From Parapristionchus giblindavisi (lineage: Eukaryota; Nematoda; Chromadorea; Rhabditida; Diplogasteridae): 64,000 nucleotides of DNA. The stretch's first letter is position 1, and each line of letters starts with the position of its first letter. Of this stretch, positions 13,236-28,000 are shown in pieces. The stretch covers positions 62,001-126,000 of the forward strand of contig CALSFV010000114.1 in the NCBI GenBank assembly GCA_943737045.1. Reading direction: 5' to 3'. The position numbers and the translations under genes are program-made. The notes under the pieces were generated by a model. It worked only from the letters and a program-made list of their open reading frames with translations. It was not told the DNA's origin and ran no database searches.

Positions 13236-16200
13236 AGATCGAGTCTTTCGAAAAGTATGAGGTCCTTCACGCATCATATTGATTGATCAACAACGATGTA
13301 AACTCGGCAAGGTAATACAGTGAATTATTGATTGACCGATACCGAATAAAGATGTTTACGTGTTGTTGTGATTTTAATCTTTGATCTTCTCTCAGTACTG
13401 TTTCGTATTATTATACTGTGTATCTGCTGAAGACGAATATATTGGATTTAATTATATAGTTATTATTTCCAACCGAGTCTTTCGACAAGTATGAGGTCCT
13501 TTACGCATCATATTGATTGATCAACAACGATGTAAACTCGACAAGGTAATAGAGTGAATTATTGATTGACGGATACCTAATAAAGATGTTTACGTGTTGT
13601 TGTGATTTCAATCTTTGATCTCTCAGTACTGTATCGTATTATGATACTGTGTTTCTGCTGAAGACGAATATAATGGATTTAATTATATAGTTATTATTTC
13701 AAACCGAGTCTTTCGATAAGTATGAGGTCCTTCACGCATCATATTGATTGATTAACAACGATGTAAAATCTACAAGGTAATACAGTGAATTATTGATTGA
13801 CCGATACCGAATAAAGATGTTTACGTGTTGTTGTGATTTTAATCTTTGATCTTCTCTCAGTACTGTATCGTATTATGAAACTGTATTTGTGCTGAAGACG
13901 AATATAATGGATTTAATTATATAGTTACTGTTTCTGACCGAGTCTTTCGAAAAGTATGAGTTCCTTCACGCATCATATTGATTGATCAACAACGATGTAA
14001 ACTCAACAAGGTAATACAGTGAATTATTGATTGACCGATACCGAATAAAGATGTTTACGTGTTGTTGTGATTGTAATCTTTGATCTTCTCTCAGTACTGT
14101 ATCGTATTATGATACTGTATTTGTGCTGAAGATGAATATAATGGATTTAATTATATTGTTATTTTTTCAGACCGAGTCTTTCGACAAGTATGAGGTCCTT
14201 CACGCATCATATTGATTGATTAACAACGATGTAAAATCTACAAGGTAATACAGTGAATTATTGATTGACCGATACCGAATAAAGATGTTTACGTGTTGTT
14301 GTGATTTTAATCTTTGATCTTCTCTCAGTACTGTATCGTATTATGATACTGTATTTGTGCTGAAGACGAATATAATGGATTTAATTATATAGTTACTGTT
14401 TCAGATCGAGTCTTTCGAAAAGTATGAGGTCCTTCACGCATCATATTGATTGATCAACAACGATGTAAACTCGGCAAGGTAATACAGTGAATTATTGATT
14501 GACCGATACCGAATAAAGATGTTTACGTGTTGTTGTGATTTTAATCTTTGATCTTCTCTCAGTACTGTTTCGTATTATTATACTGTGTATCTGCTGAAGA
14601 CGAATATATTGGATTTAATTATATAGTTATTATTTCCAACCGAGTCTTTCGACAAGTATGAGGTCCTTTACGCATCATATTGATTGATCAACAGCGATGT
14701 AAACTCGACAAGGTAATAGAGTGAATTATTGATTGACGGATACCGAATAAAGATGTTTACGTGTTGTTGTGATTTCAATCTTTGACCTCTCAGTACTGTA
14801 TCGTATTATGATATTGTGTTTCTGCTGAAGACGAATATAATGGATTTAATTATATAGTTATTGTTTCAGACCGAGTCTTTCGACAAGTATGAGGTCCTTC
14901 ACGCATCATATTGATTGATTAACAACGATGTAAAATCTACAAGGTAATACAGTGAATTATTGATTGACCGATACCGAATAAAGATGTTTACGTGTTGTTG
15001 TGATTTTAATCTTTGATCTTCTCTCAGTACTGTATCGTATTATGAAACTGTATTTGTGCTGAAGACGAATATAATGGATGTAATTATATAGTTACTGTTT
15101 CAGACCGAGTCTTTCGAAAAGTATGAGGTCCTTCACGCATCATATTGATTGATCAACAACGACGTAAACTCGACAAGGTAATACAGTGAATTATTGATTG
15201 ACCGATACCGAATAAAGATGTTTACGTGTTGTTGTGATTTCAATCTTTAATCTCTCAGTACTGTATCGTATTATGATACTGTGTTTCTGCTGAAGACGAA
15301 TATAATGGATTTAATTATATAGTTATTATTTCAAGCCGAGTCTTTCGACAAGTATGAGGTCCTTCACGCATCATATTGATTGATTAACAACGATGTAAAC
15401 TCGACAAGGTAATAGAGTGAATTATTGATTGACGGATACCTAATAAAGATGTTTACGTGTTGTTGTGATTTCAATCTTTGATCTCTCAGTACTGTATCGT
15501 ATTATGATACTGTGTTTCTGCTGAAGACGAATATAATGGATTTAATTATATAGTTATTATTTCAAACCGAGTCTTTCGATAAGTATGAGGTCCTTCACGC
15601 ATCATATTGATTGATTAACAACGATGTAAAATCTACAAGGTAATACAGTGAATTATTGATTGACCGATACCGAATAAAGATGTTTACGTGTTGTTGTGAT
15701 TTTAATCTTTGATCTTCTCTCAGTACTGTATCGTATTATGAAACTGTATTTGTGCTGAAGACGAATATAATGGATTTAATTATATAGTTACTGTTTCTGA
15801 CCGAGTCTTTCGAAAAGTATGAGTTCCTTCACGCATCATATTGATTGATCAACAACGATGTAAACTCAACAAGGTAATACAGTGAATTATTGATTGACCG
15901 ATACCGAATAAAGATGTTTACGTGTTGTTGTGATTGTAATCTTTGATCTTCTCTCAGTACTGTATCGTATTATGATACTGTATTTGTGCTGAAGATGAAT
16001 ATAATGGATTTAATTATATTGTTATTTTTTCAGACCGAGTCTTTCGACAAGTATGAGGTCCTTCACGCATCATATTGATTGATTAACAACGATGTAAAAT
16101 CTACAAGGTAATACAGTGAATTATTGATTGACCGATACCGAATAAAGATGTTTACGTGTTGTTGTGATTTTAATCTTTGATCTTCTCTCAGTACTGTATC

Positions 16201-19200
16201 GTATTATGATACTGTATTTGTGCTGAAGACGAATATAATGGATTTAATTATATAGTTACTGTTTCAGATCGAGTCTTTCGAAAAGTATGAGGTCCTTCAC
16301 GCATCATATTGATTGATCAACAACGATGTAAACTCGGCAAGGTAATACAGTGAATTATTGATTGACCGATACCGAATAAAGATGTTTACGTGTTGTTGTG
16401 ATTTTAATCTTTGATCTTCTCTCAGTACTGTTTCGTATTATTATACTGTGTATCTGCTGAAGACGAATATATTGGATTTAATTATATAGTTATTATTTCC
16501 AACCGAGTCTTTCGACAAGTATGAGGTCCTTTACGCATCATATTGATTGATCAACAGCGATGTAAACTCGACAAGGTAATAGAGTGAATTATTGATTGAC
16601 GGATACCGAATAAAGATGTTTACGTGTTGTTGTGATTTCAATCTTTGACCTCTCAGTACTGTATCGTATTATGATATTGTGTTTCTGCTGAAGACGAATA
16701 TAATGGATTTAATTATATAGTTATTGTTTCAGACCGAGTCTTTCGACAAGTATGAGGTCCTTCACGCATCATATTGATTGATTAACAACGATGTAAAATC
16801 TACAAGGTAATACAGTGAATTATTGATTGACCGATACCGAATAAAGATGTTTACGTGTTGTTGTGATTTTAATCTTTGATCTTCTCTCAGTACTGTATCG
16901 TATTATGAAACTGTATTTGTGCTGAAGACGAATATAATGGATGTAATTATATAGTTACTGTTTCAGACCGAGTCTTTCGAAAAGTATGAGGTCCTTCACG
17001 CATCATATTGATTGATCAACAACGACGTAAACTCGACAAGGTAATACAGTGAATTATTGATTGACCGATACCGAATAAAGATGTTTACGTGTTGTTGTGA
17101 TTTCAATCTTTAATCTCTCAGTACTGTATCGTATTATGATACTGTGTTTCTGCTGAAGACGAATATAATGGATTTAATTATATAGTTATTATTTCAAGCC
17201 GAGTCTTTCGACAAGTATGAGGTCCTTCACGCATCATATTGATTGATTAACAACGATGTAAAATCTACAAGGTAATACAGTGAATTATTGATTGACCGAT
17301 ACCGAATAAAGATGTTTACGTGTTGTTGTGATTTTAATCTTTGATCTTCTCTCAGTACTGTATCGTATTATGAAACTGTATTTGTGCTGAAGACGAATAT
17401 AATGGATTTAATTATATAGTTACTGTTTCTGACCGAGTCTTTCGAAAAGTATGAGTTCCTTCACGCATCATATTGATTGATCAACAACGATGTAAACTCA
17501 ACAAGGTAATACAGTGAATTATTGATTGACCGATACCGAATAAAGATGTTTACGTGTTGTTGTGATTGTAATCTTTGATCTTCTCTCAGTACTGTATCGT
17601 ATTATGATACTGTATTTGTGCTGAAGATGAATATAATGGATTTAATTATATTGTTATTTTTTCAGACCGAGTCTTTCGACAAGTATGAGGTCCTTCACGC
17701 ATCATATTGATTGATTAACAACGATGTAAAATCTACAAGGTAATACAGTGAATTATTGATTGACCGATACCGAATAAAGATGTTTACGTGTTGTTGTGAT
17801 TTTAATCTTTGATCTTCTCTCAGTACTGTATCGTATTATGATACTGTATTTGTGCTGAAGACGAATATAATGGATTTAATTATATAGTTACTGTTTCAGA
17901 TCGAGTCTTTCGAAAAGTATGAGGTCCTTCACGCATCATATTGATTGATCAACAACGATGTAAACTCGGCAAGGTAATACAGTGAATTATTGATTGACCG
18001 ATACCGAATAAAGATGTTTACGTGTTGTTGTGATTTTAATCTTTGATCTTCTCTCAGTACTGTATCGTATTATGAAACTGTATTTGTGCTGAAGACGAAT
18101 ATAATGGATGTAATTATATAGTTACTGTTTCAGACCGAGTCTTTCGAAAAGTATGAGGTCCTTCACGCATCATATTGATTGATCAACAACGACGTAAACT
18201 CGACAAGGTAATACAGTGAATTATTGATTGACCGATACCGAATAAAGATGTTTACGTGTTGTTGTGATTTCAATCTTTAATCTCTCAGTACTGTATCGTA
18301 TTATGATACTGTGTTTCTGCTGAAGACGAATATAATGGATTTAATTATATAGTTATTATTTCAAGCCGAGTCTTTCGACAAGTATGAGGTCCTTCACGCA
18401 TCATATTGATTGATTAACAACGATGTAAAATCTACAAGGTAATACAGTGAATTATTGATTGACCGATACCGAATAAAGATGTTTACGTGTTGTTGTGATT
18501 TTAATCTTTGATCTTCTCTCAGTACTGTATCGTATTATGAAACTGTATTTGTGCTGAAGACGAATATAATGGATTTAATTATATAGTTACTGTTTCTGAC
18601 CGAGTCTTTCGAAAAGTATGAGTTCCTTCACGCATCATATTGATTGATCAACAACGATGTAAACTCAACAAGGTAATACAGTGAATTATTGATTGACCGA
18701 TACCGAATAAAGATGTTTACGTGTTGTTGTGATTGTAATCTTTGATCTTCTCTCAGTACTGTATCGTATTATGATACTGTATTTGTGCTGAAGATGAATA
18801 TAATGGATTTAATTATATTGTTATTTTTTCAGACCGAGTCTTTCGACAAGTATGAGGTCCTTCACGCATCATATTGATTGATTAACAACGATGTAAAATC
18901 TACAAGGTAATACAGTGAATTATTGATTGACCGATACCGAATAAAGATGTTTACGTGTTGTTGTGATTTTAATCTTTGATCTTCTCTCAGTACTGTATCG
19001 TATTATGATACTGTATTTGTGCTGAAGACGAATATAATGGATTTAATTATATAGTTACTGTTTCAGATCGAGTCTTTCGAAAAGTATGAGGTCCTTCACG
19101 CATCATATTGATTGATCAACAACGATGTAAACTCGGCAAGGTAATACAGTGAATTATTGATTGACCGATACCGAATAAAGATGTTTACGTGTTGTTGTGA

Positions 19201-22000
19201 TTTTAATCTTTGATCTTCTCTCAGTACTGTTTCGTATTATTATACTGTGTTTCTGCTGAAGACGAATATATTGGATTTAATTATATAGTTATTATTTCAA
19301 ACCGAGTCTTTCGACAAGTATGAGGTCCTTTACGCATCATATTGATTGATCAACAGCGATGTAAACTCGACAAGGTAATAGAGTGAATTATTGATTGACG
19401 GATACCGAATAAAGATGTTTACGTGTTGTTGTGATTTCAATCTTTGACCTCTCAGTACTGTATCGTATTATGATATTGTGTTTCTGCTGAAGACGAATAT
19501 AATGGATTTAATTATATAGTTATTGTTTCAGACCGAGTCTTTCGACAAGTATGAGGTCCTTCACGCATCATATTGATTGATTAACAACGATGTAAAATCT
19601 ACAAGGTAATACAGTGAATTATTGATTGACCGATACCGAATAAAGATGTTTACGTGTTGTTGTGATTTTAATCTTTGATCTTCTCTCAGTACTGTATCGT
19701 ATTATGAAACTGTATTTGTGCTGAAGACGAATATAATGGATGTAATTATATAGTTACTGTTTCAGACCGAGTCTTTCGAAAAGTATGAGGTCCTTCACGC
19801 ATCATATTGATTGATCAACAACGACGTAAACTCGACAAGGTAATACAGTGAATTATTGATTGACCGATACCGAATAAAGATGTTTACGTGTTGTTGTGAT
19901 TTCAATCTTTAATCTCTCAGTACTGTATCGTATTATGATACTGTGTTTCTGCTGAAGACGAATATAATGGATTTAATTATATAGTTATTATTTCAAGCCG
20001 AGTCTTTCGACAAGTATGAGGTCCTTCACGCATCATATTGATTGATTAACAACGATGTAAAATCTACAAGGTAATACAGTGAATTATTGATTGACCGATA
20101 CCGAATAAAGATGTTTACGTGTTGTTGTGATTTCAATCTTTGATCTCTCAGTACTGTATCGTATTATGATACTGTGTTTCTGCTGAAGACGAATATAATG
20201 GATTTAATTATATAGTTATTGTTTCAGACCGAGTCTTTCGACAAGTATGAGGTCCTTCACGCATCATATTGATTGATTAACAACGATGTAAAATCTACAA
20301 GGTAATACAGTGAATTATTGATTGACCGATACCGAATAAAGATGTTTACGTGTTGTTGTGATTTTAATCTTTGATCTTCTCTCAGTACTGTATCGTATTA
20401 TGAAACTGTATTTGTGCTGAAGACGAATATAATGGATTTAATTATATAGTTACTGTTTCTGACCGAGTCTTTCGAAAAGTATGAGTTCCTTCACGCATCA
20501 TATTGATTGATCAACAACGATGTAAACTCAACAAGGTAATACAGTGAATTATTGATTGACCGATACCGAATAAAGATGTTTACGTGTTGTTGTGATTGTA
20601 ATCTTTGATCTTCTCTCAGTACTGTATCGTATTATGATACTGTATTTGTGCTGAAGATGAATATAATGGATTTAATTATATTGTTATTTTTTCAGACCGA
20701 GTCTTTCGACAAGTATGAGGTCCTTCACGCATCATATTGATTGATTAACAACGATGTAAAATCTACAAGGTAATACAGTGAATTATTGATTGACCGATAC
20801 CGAATAAAGATGTTTACGTGTTGTTGTGATTTTAATCTTTGATCTTCTCTCAGTACTGTATCGTATTATGATACTGTATTTGTGCTGAAGACGAATATAA
20901 TGGATTTAATTATATAGTTACTGTTTCAGATCGAGTCTTTCGAAAAGTATGAGGTCCTTCACGCATCATATTGATTGATCAACAACGATGTAAACTCGGC
21001 AAGGTAATACAGTGAATTATTGATTGACCGATACCGAATAAAGATGTTTACGTGTTGTTGTGATTTTAATCTTTGATCTTCTCTCAGTACTGTTTCGTAT
21101 TATTATACTGTGTTTCTGCTGAAGACGAATATATTGGATTTAATTATATAGTTATTATTTCAAACCGAGTCTTTCGACAAGTATGAGGTCCTTTACGCAT
21201 CATATTGATTGATCAACAGCGATGTAAACTCGACAAGGTAATAGAGTGAATTATTGATTGACGGATACCGAATAAAGATGTTTACGTGTTGTTGTGATTT
21301 CAATCTTTGACCTCTCAGTACTGTATCGTATTATGATATTGTGTTTCTGCTGAAGACGAATATAATGGATTTAATTATATAGTTATTGTTTCAGACCGAG
21401 TCTTTCGACAAGTATGAGGTCCTTCACGCATCATATTGATTGATTAACAACGATGTAAAATCTACAAGGTAATACAGTGAATTATTGATTGACCGATACC
21501 GAATAAAGATGTTTACGTGTTGTTGTGATTTTAATCTTTGATCTTCTCTCAGTACTGTATCGTATTATGAAACTGTATTTGTGCTGAAGACGAATATAAT
21601 GGATGTAATTATATAGTTACTGTTTCAGACCGAGTCTTTCGAAAAGTATGAGGTCCTTCACGCATCATATTGATTGATCAACAACGACGTAAACTCGACA
21701 AGGTAATACAGTGAATTATTGATTGACCGATACCGAATAAAGATGTTTACGTGTTGTTGTGATTTCAATCTTTAATCTCTCAGTACTGTATCGTATTATG
21801 ATACTGTGTTTCTGCTGAAGACGAATATAATGGATTTAATTATATAGTTATTATTTCAAGCCGAGTCTTTCGACAAGTATGAGGTCCTTCACGCATCATA
21901 TTGATTGATTAACAACGATGTAAAATCTACAAGGTAATACAGTGAATTATTGATTGACCGATACCGAATAAAGATGTTTACGTGTTGTTGTGATTTCAAT
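13236..22000 (+). repeat. Irregular higher-order repeats with 4662-bp super-period
   Basis: The AGATCGAG marker lies at 13236, 14403, 16266, 17898, 19065 and 20928. Successive spacings are 1167, 1863, 1632, 1167 and 1863 bp, that is 5, 8, 7, 5 and 8 monomers. The sum 1632+1167+1863 is 4662 bp, and several markers repeat at that distance (13928 to 18590, 14567 to 19229, 16430 to 21092). The match is imperfect: individual monomers near 15390 and 18061 differ from their partners, so exchange or conversion has scrambled the block. Confidence 0.8.
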
Positions 22001-25000
22001 CTTTGATCTCTCAGTACTGTATCGTATTATGATACTGTGTTTCTGCTGAAGACGAATATAATGGATTTAATTATATAGTTATTGTTTCAGACCGAGTCTT
22101 TTGACAAGTATGAGGTCCTTCACGCATCATATTGATTGATTAACAACGATGTAAAATCTACAAGGTAATACAGTGAATTATTGATTGACCGATACCGAAT
22201 AAAGATGTTTACGTGTTGTTGTGATTTCAATCTTTGATCTCTCAGTACTGTATCGTATTATGATACTGTGTTTCTGCTGAAGACGAATATAATGGATTTA
22301 ATTATATAGTTATTGTTTCAGACCGAGTCTTTCGACAAGTATGAGGTCCTTCACGCATCATATTGATTGATTAACAACGATGTAAAATCTACAAGGTAAT
22401 ACAGTGAATTATTGATTGACCGATACCGAATAAAGATGTTTACGTGTTGTTGTGATTTTAATCTTTGATCTTCTCTCAGTACTGTATCGTATTATTATAC
22501 TGTGTTTCTGCTGAAGACGAATATAATGGATTTAATTATATAGTTATTATTTCAAACCGAGTCTTTCGACAAGTATGAGGTCCTTTACGAATCATATTGA
22601 TTGATCAACAGCGATGTAAACTCGACAAGGTAATAGAGTGAATTATTGATTGACGGATACCGAATAAAGATGTTTACGTGTTGTTGTGATTTCAATCTTT
22701 GATCTCTCAGTACTGTATCGTATTATGATACTGTGTTTCTGCTGAAGACGAATATAATGGATTTAATTATATAGTTATTGTTTCAGACCGAGTCTTTCGA
22801 CAAGTATGAGGTCCTTCACGCATCATATTGATTGATTAACAACGATGTAAAATCTACAAGGTAATACAGTGAAGTATTGATTGACCGATACCGAATAAAG
22901 ATGTTTACGTGTTGTTGTGATTTTAATCTTTGATCTTCTCTCAGTACTGTATCGTATTATGAAACTGTATTTGTGCTGAAGACGAATATAATGGATGTAA
23001 TTATATAGTTACTGTTTCAGACCGAGTCTTTCGAAAAGTATGAGGTCCTTCACGCATCATATTGATTGATCAACAACGACGTAAACTCGACAAGGTAATA
23101 CAGTGAATTATTGATTGACCGATACCGAATAAAGATGTTTACGTGTTGTTGTGATTTCAATCTTTAATCTCTCAGTACTGTATCGTATTATGATACTGTG
23201 TTTCTGCTGAAGACGAATATAATGGATTTAATTATATAGTTATTATTTCAAGCCGAGTCTTTCGACAAGTATGAGGTCCTTCACGCATCATATTGATTGA
23301 TTAACAACGATGTAAAATCTACAAGGTAATACAGTGAATTATTGATTGGCCGATACCGAATAAAGATGTTTACGTGTTGTTGTGATTTTAATCTTTGATC
23401 TTCTCTCAGTACTGTATCGTATTATGAAACTGTATTTGTGCTGAAGACGAATATAATGGATTTAATTATATAGTTACTGTTTCAGACCGAGTCTTTCGAA
23501 AAGTATGAGTTCCTTCACGCATCATATTGATTGATCAACAACGATGTAAACTCGACAAGGTAATAGAGTGAATTATTGATTGACGGATACCGAATAAAGA
23601 TGTTTACGTGTTGTTGTGATTTCAATCTTTGATCTCTCAGTACTGTATCGTATTATGATATTGTGTTTCTGCTGAAGACGAATATAATGGATTTAATTAT
23701 ATAGTTATTGTTTCAGACCGAGTCTTTCGACAAGTATGAGGTCCTTCACGCATCATATTGATTGATTAACAACGATGTAAAATCTACAAGGTAATACAGT
23801 GAATTATTGATTGACCGATACCGAATAAAGATGTTTACGTGTTGTTGTGATTTTAATCTTTGATCTTCTCTCAGTACTGTATCGTATTATGAAACTGTAT
23901 TGGTGCTGAAGACGAATATAATGGATGTAATTATATAGTTACTGTTTCAGACCGAGTCTTTCGAAAAGTATGAGGTCCTTCACGCATCATATTGATTGAT
24001 CAACAACGACGTAAACTCGACAAGGTAATACAGTGAATTATTGATTGACCGATACCGAATAAAGATGTTTACGTGTTGTTGTGATTTCAATCTTTAATCT
24101 CTCAGTACTGTATCGTATTATGATACTGTGTTTCTGCTGAAGACGAATATAATGGATTTAATTATATAGTTATTATTTCAAGCCGAGTCTTTCGACAAGT
24201 ATGAGGTCCTTCACGCATCATATTGATTGATTAACAACGATGTAAAATCTACAAGGTAATACAGTGAATTATTGATTGACCGATACCGAATAAAGATGTT
24301 TACGTGTTGTTGTGATTTCAATCTTTGATCTCTCAGTACTGTATCGTATTATGATACTGTGTTTCTGCTGAAGACGAATATAATGGATTTAATTATATAG
24401 TTATTGTTTCAGACCGAGTCTTTCGACAAGTATGAGGTCCTTCACGCATCATATTGATTGATTAACAACGATGTAAAATCTACAAGGTAATACAGTGAAT
24501 TATTGATTGACCGATACCGAATAAAGATGTTTACGTGTTGTTGTGATTTCAATCTTTGATCTCTCAGTACTGTATCGTATTATGATACTGTGTTTCTGCT
24601 GAAGACGAATATAATGGATTTAATTATATAGTTATTGTTTCAGACCGAGTCTTTCGACAAGTATGAGGTCCTTCACGCATCATATTGATTGATTAACAAC
24701 GATGTAAAATCTACAAGGTAATACAGTGAATTATTGATTGACCGATACCGAATAAAGATGTCTACGTGTTGTTGTGATTTTAATCTTTGATCTTCTCTCA
24801 GTACTGTATCGTATTATTATACTGTGTTTCTGCTGAAGACGAATATAATGGATTTAATTATATAGTTATTATTTCATACCGAGTCTTTCGACAAGTATGA
24901 GGTCCTTTACGAATCATATTGATTGATCAACAGCGATGTAAACTCGACAAGGTAATAGAGTGAATTATTGATTGACGGATACCGAATAAAGATGTTTACG

Positions 25001-28000
25001 TGTTGTTGTGATTTCAATCTTTGATCTCTCAGTACTGTATCGTATTATGATACTGTGTTTCTGCTGAAGACGAATATAATGGATTTAATTATATAGTTAT
25101 TGTTTCAGACCGAGTCTTTCGACAAGTATGAGGTCCTTCACGCATCATATTGATTGATTAACAACGATGTAAAATCTACAAGGTAATACAGTGAATTATT
25201 GATTGACCGATACCGAATAAAGATGTTTACGTGTTGTTGTGATTTTAATCTTTGATCTTCTCTCAGTACTGTATCGTATTATGAAACTGTATTTGTGCTG
25301 AAGACGAATATAATGGATGTAATTATATAGTTACTGTTTCAGACCGAGTCTTTCGAAAAGTATGAGGTCCTTCACGCATCATATTGATTGATCAACAACG
25401 ACGTAAACTCGACAAGGTAATACAGTGAATTATTGATTGACCGATACCGAATAAAGATGTTTACGTGTTGTTGTGATTTCAATCTTTAATCTCTCAGTAC
25501 TGTATCGTATTATGATACTGTGTTTCTGCTGAAGACGAATATAATGGATTTAATTATATAGTTATTATTTCAAGCCGAGTCTTTCGACAAGTATGAGGTC
25601 CTTCACGCATCATATTGATTGATTAACAACGATGTAAAATCTACAAGGTAATACAGTGAATTATTGATTGGCCGATACCGAATAAAGATGTTTACGTGTT
25701 GTTGTGATTTTAATCTTTGATCTTCTCTCAGTACTGTATCGTATTATGAAACTGTATTTGTGCTGAAGACGAATATAATGGATTTAATTATATAGTTACT
25801 GTTTCAGACCGAGTCTTTCGAAAAGTATGAGTTCCTTCACGCATCATATTGATTGATCAACAACGATGTAAACTCGACAAGGTAATAGAGTGAATTATTG
25901 ATTGACGGATACCGAATAAAGATGTTTACGTGTTGTTGTGATTTCAATCTTTGATCTCTCAGTACTGTATCGTATTATGATACTGTGTTTCTGCTGAAGA
26001 CGAATATAATGGATTTAATTATATAGTTATTGTTTCAGACCGAGTCTTTCGACAAGTATGAGGTCCTTCACGCATCATATTGATTGATTAACAACGATGT
26101 AAAATCTACAAGGTAATACAGTGAATTATTGATTGACCGATACCGAATAAAGATGTTTACGTGTTGTTGTGATTTCAATCTTTGATCTCTCAGTACTGTA
26201 TCGTATTATGATACTGTGTTTCTGCTGAAGACGAATATAATGGATTTAATTATATAGTTATTGTTTCAGACCGAGTCTTTCGACAAGTATGAGGTCCTTC
26301 ACGCATCATATTGATTGATTAACAACGATGTAAAATCTACAAGGTAATACAGTGAATTATTGATTGACCGATACCGAATAAAGATGTTTACGTGTTGTTG
26401 TGATTTCAATCTTTGATCTCTCAGTACTGTATCGTATTATGATACTGTGTTTCTGCTGAAGACGAATATAATGGATTTAATTATATAGTTATTGTTTCAG
26501 ACCGAGTCTTTCGACAAGTATGAGGTCCTTCACGCATCATATTGATTGATTAACAACGATGTAAAATCTACAAGGTAATACAGTGAATTATTGATTGACC
26601 GATACCGAATAAAGATGTCTACGTGTTGTTGTGATTTTAATCTTTGATCTTCTCTCAGTACTGTATCGTATTATTATACTGTGTTTCTGCTGAAGACGAA
26701 TATAATGGATTTAATTATATAGTTATTATTTCATACCGAGTCTTTCGACAAGTATGAGGTCCTTTACGAATCATATTGATTGATCAACAGCGATGTAAAC
26801 TCGACAAGGTAATAGAGTGAATTATTGATTGACGGATACCGAATAAAGATGTTTACGTGTTGTTGTGATTTCAATCTTTGATCTCTCAGTACTGTATCGT
26901 ATTATGATACTGTGTTTCTGCTGAAGACGAATATAATGGATTTAATTATATAGTTATTGTTTCAGACCGAGTCTTTCGACAAGTATGAGGTGCTTCACGC
27001 ATCATATTGATTGATTAACAACGATGTAAAATCTACAAGGTAATACAGTGAATTATTGATTGACCGATACCGAATAAAGATGTTTACGTGTTGTTGTGAT
27101 TTTAATCTTTGATCTTCTCTCAGTACTGTATCGTATTATGAAACTGTATTTGTGCTGAAGACGAATATAATGGATGTAATTATATAGTTACTGTTTCAGA
27201 CCGAGTCTTTCGAAAAGTATGAGGTCCTTCACGCATCATATTGATTGATCAACAACGACGTAAACTCGACAAGGTAATACAGTGAATTATTGATTGACCG
27301 ATACCGAATAAAGATGTTTACGTGTTGTTGTGATTTCAATCTTTAATCTCTCAGTACTGTATCGTATTATGATACTGTGTTTCTGCTGAAGACGAATATA
27401 ATGGATTTAATTATATAGTTATTATTTCAAGCCGAGTCTTTCGACAAGTATGAGGTCCTTCACGCATCATATTGATTGATTAACAACGATGTAAAATCTA
27501 CAAGGTAATACAGTGAATTATTGATTGGCCGATACCGAATAAAGATGTTTACGTGTTGTTGTGATTTTAATCTTTGATCTTCTCTCAGTACTGTATCGTA
27601 TTATGAAACTGTATTTGTGCTGAAGACGAATATAATGGATTTAATTATATAGTTACTGTTTCAGACCGAGTCTTTCGAAAAGTATGAGTTCCTTCACGCA
27701 TCATATTGATTGATCAACAACGATGTAAACTCGACAAGGTAATAGAGTGAATTATTGATTGACGGATACCGAATAAAGATGTTTACGTGTTGTTGTGATT
27801 TCAATCTTTGATCTCTCAGTACTGTATCGTATTATGATACTGTGTTTCTGCTGAAGACGAATATAATGGATTTAATTATATAGTTATTGTTTCAGACCGA
27901 GTCTTTCGACAAGTATGAGGTCCTTCACGCATCATATTGATTGATTAACAACGATGTAAAATCTACAAGGTAATACAGTGAATTATTGATTGACCGATAC

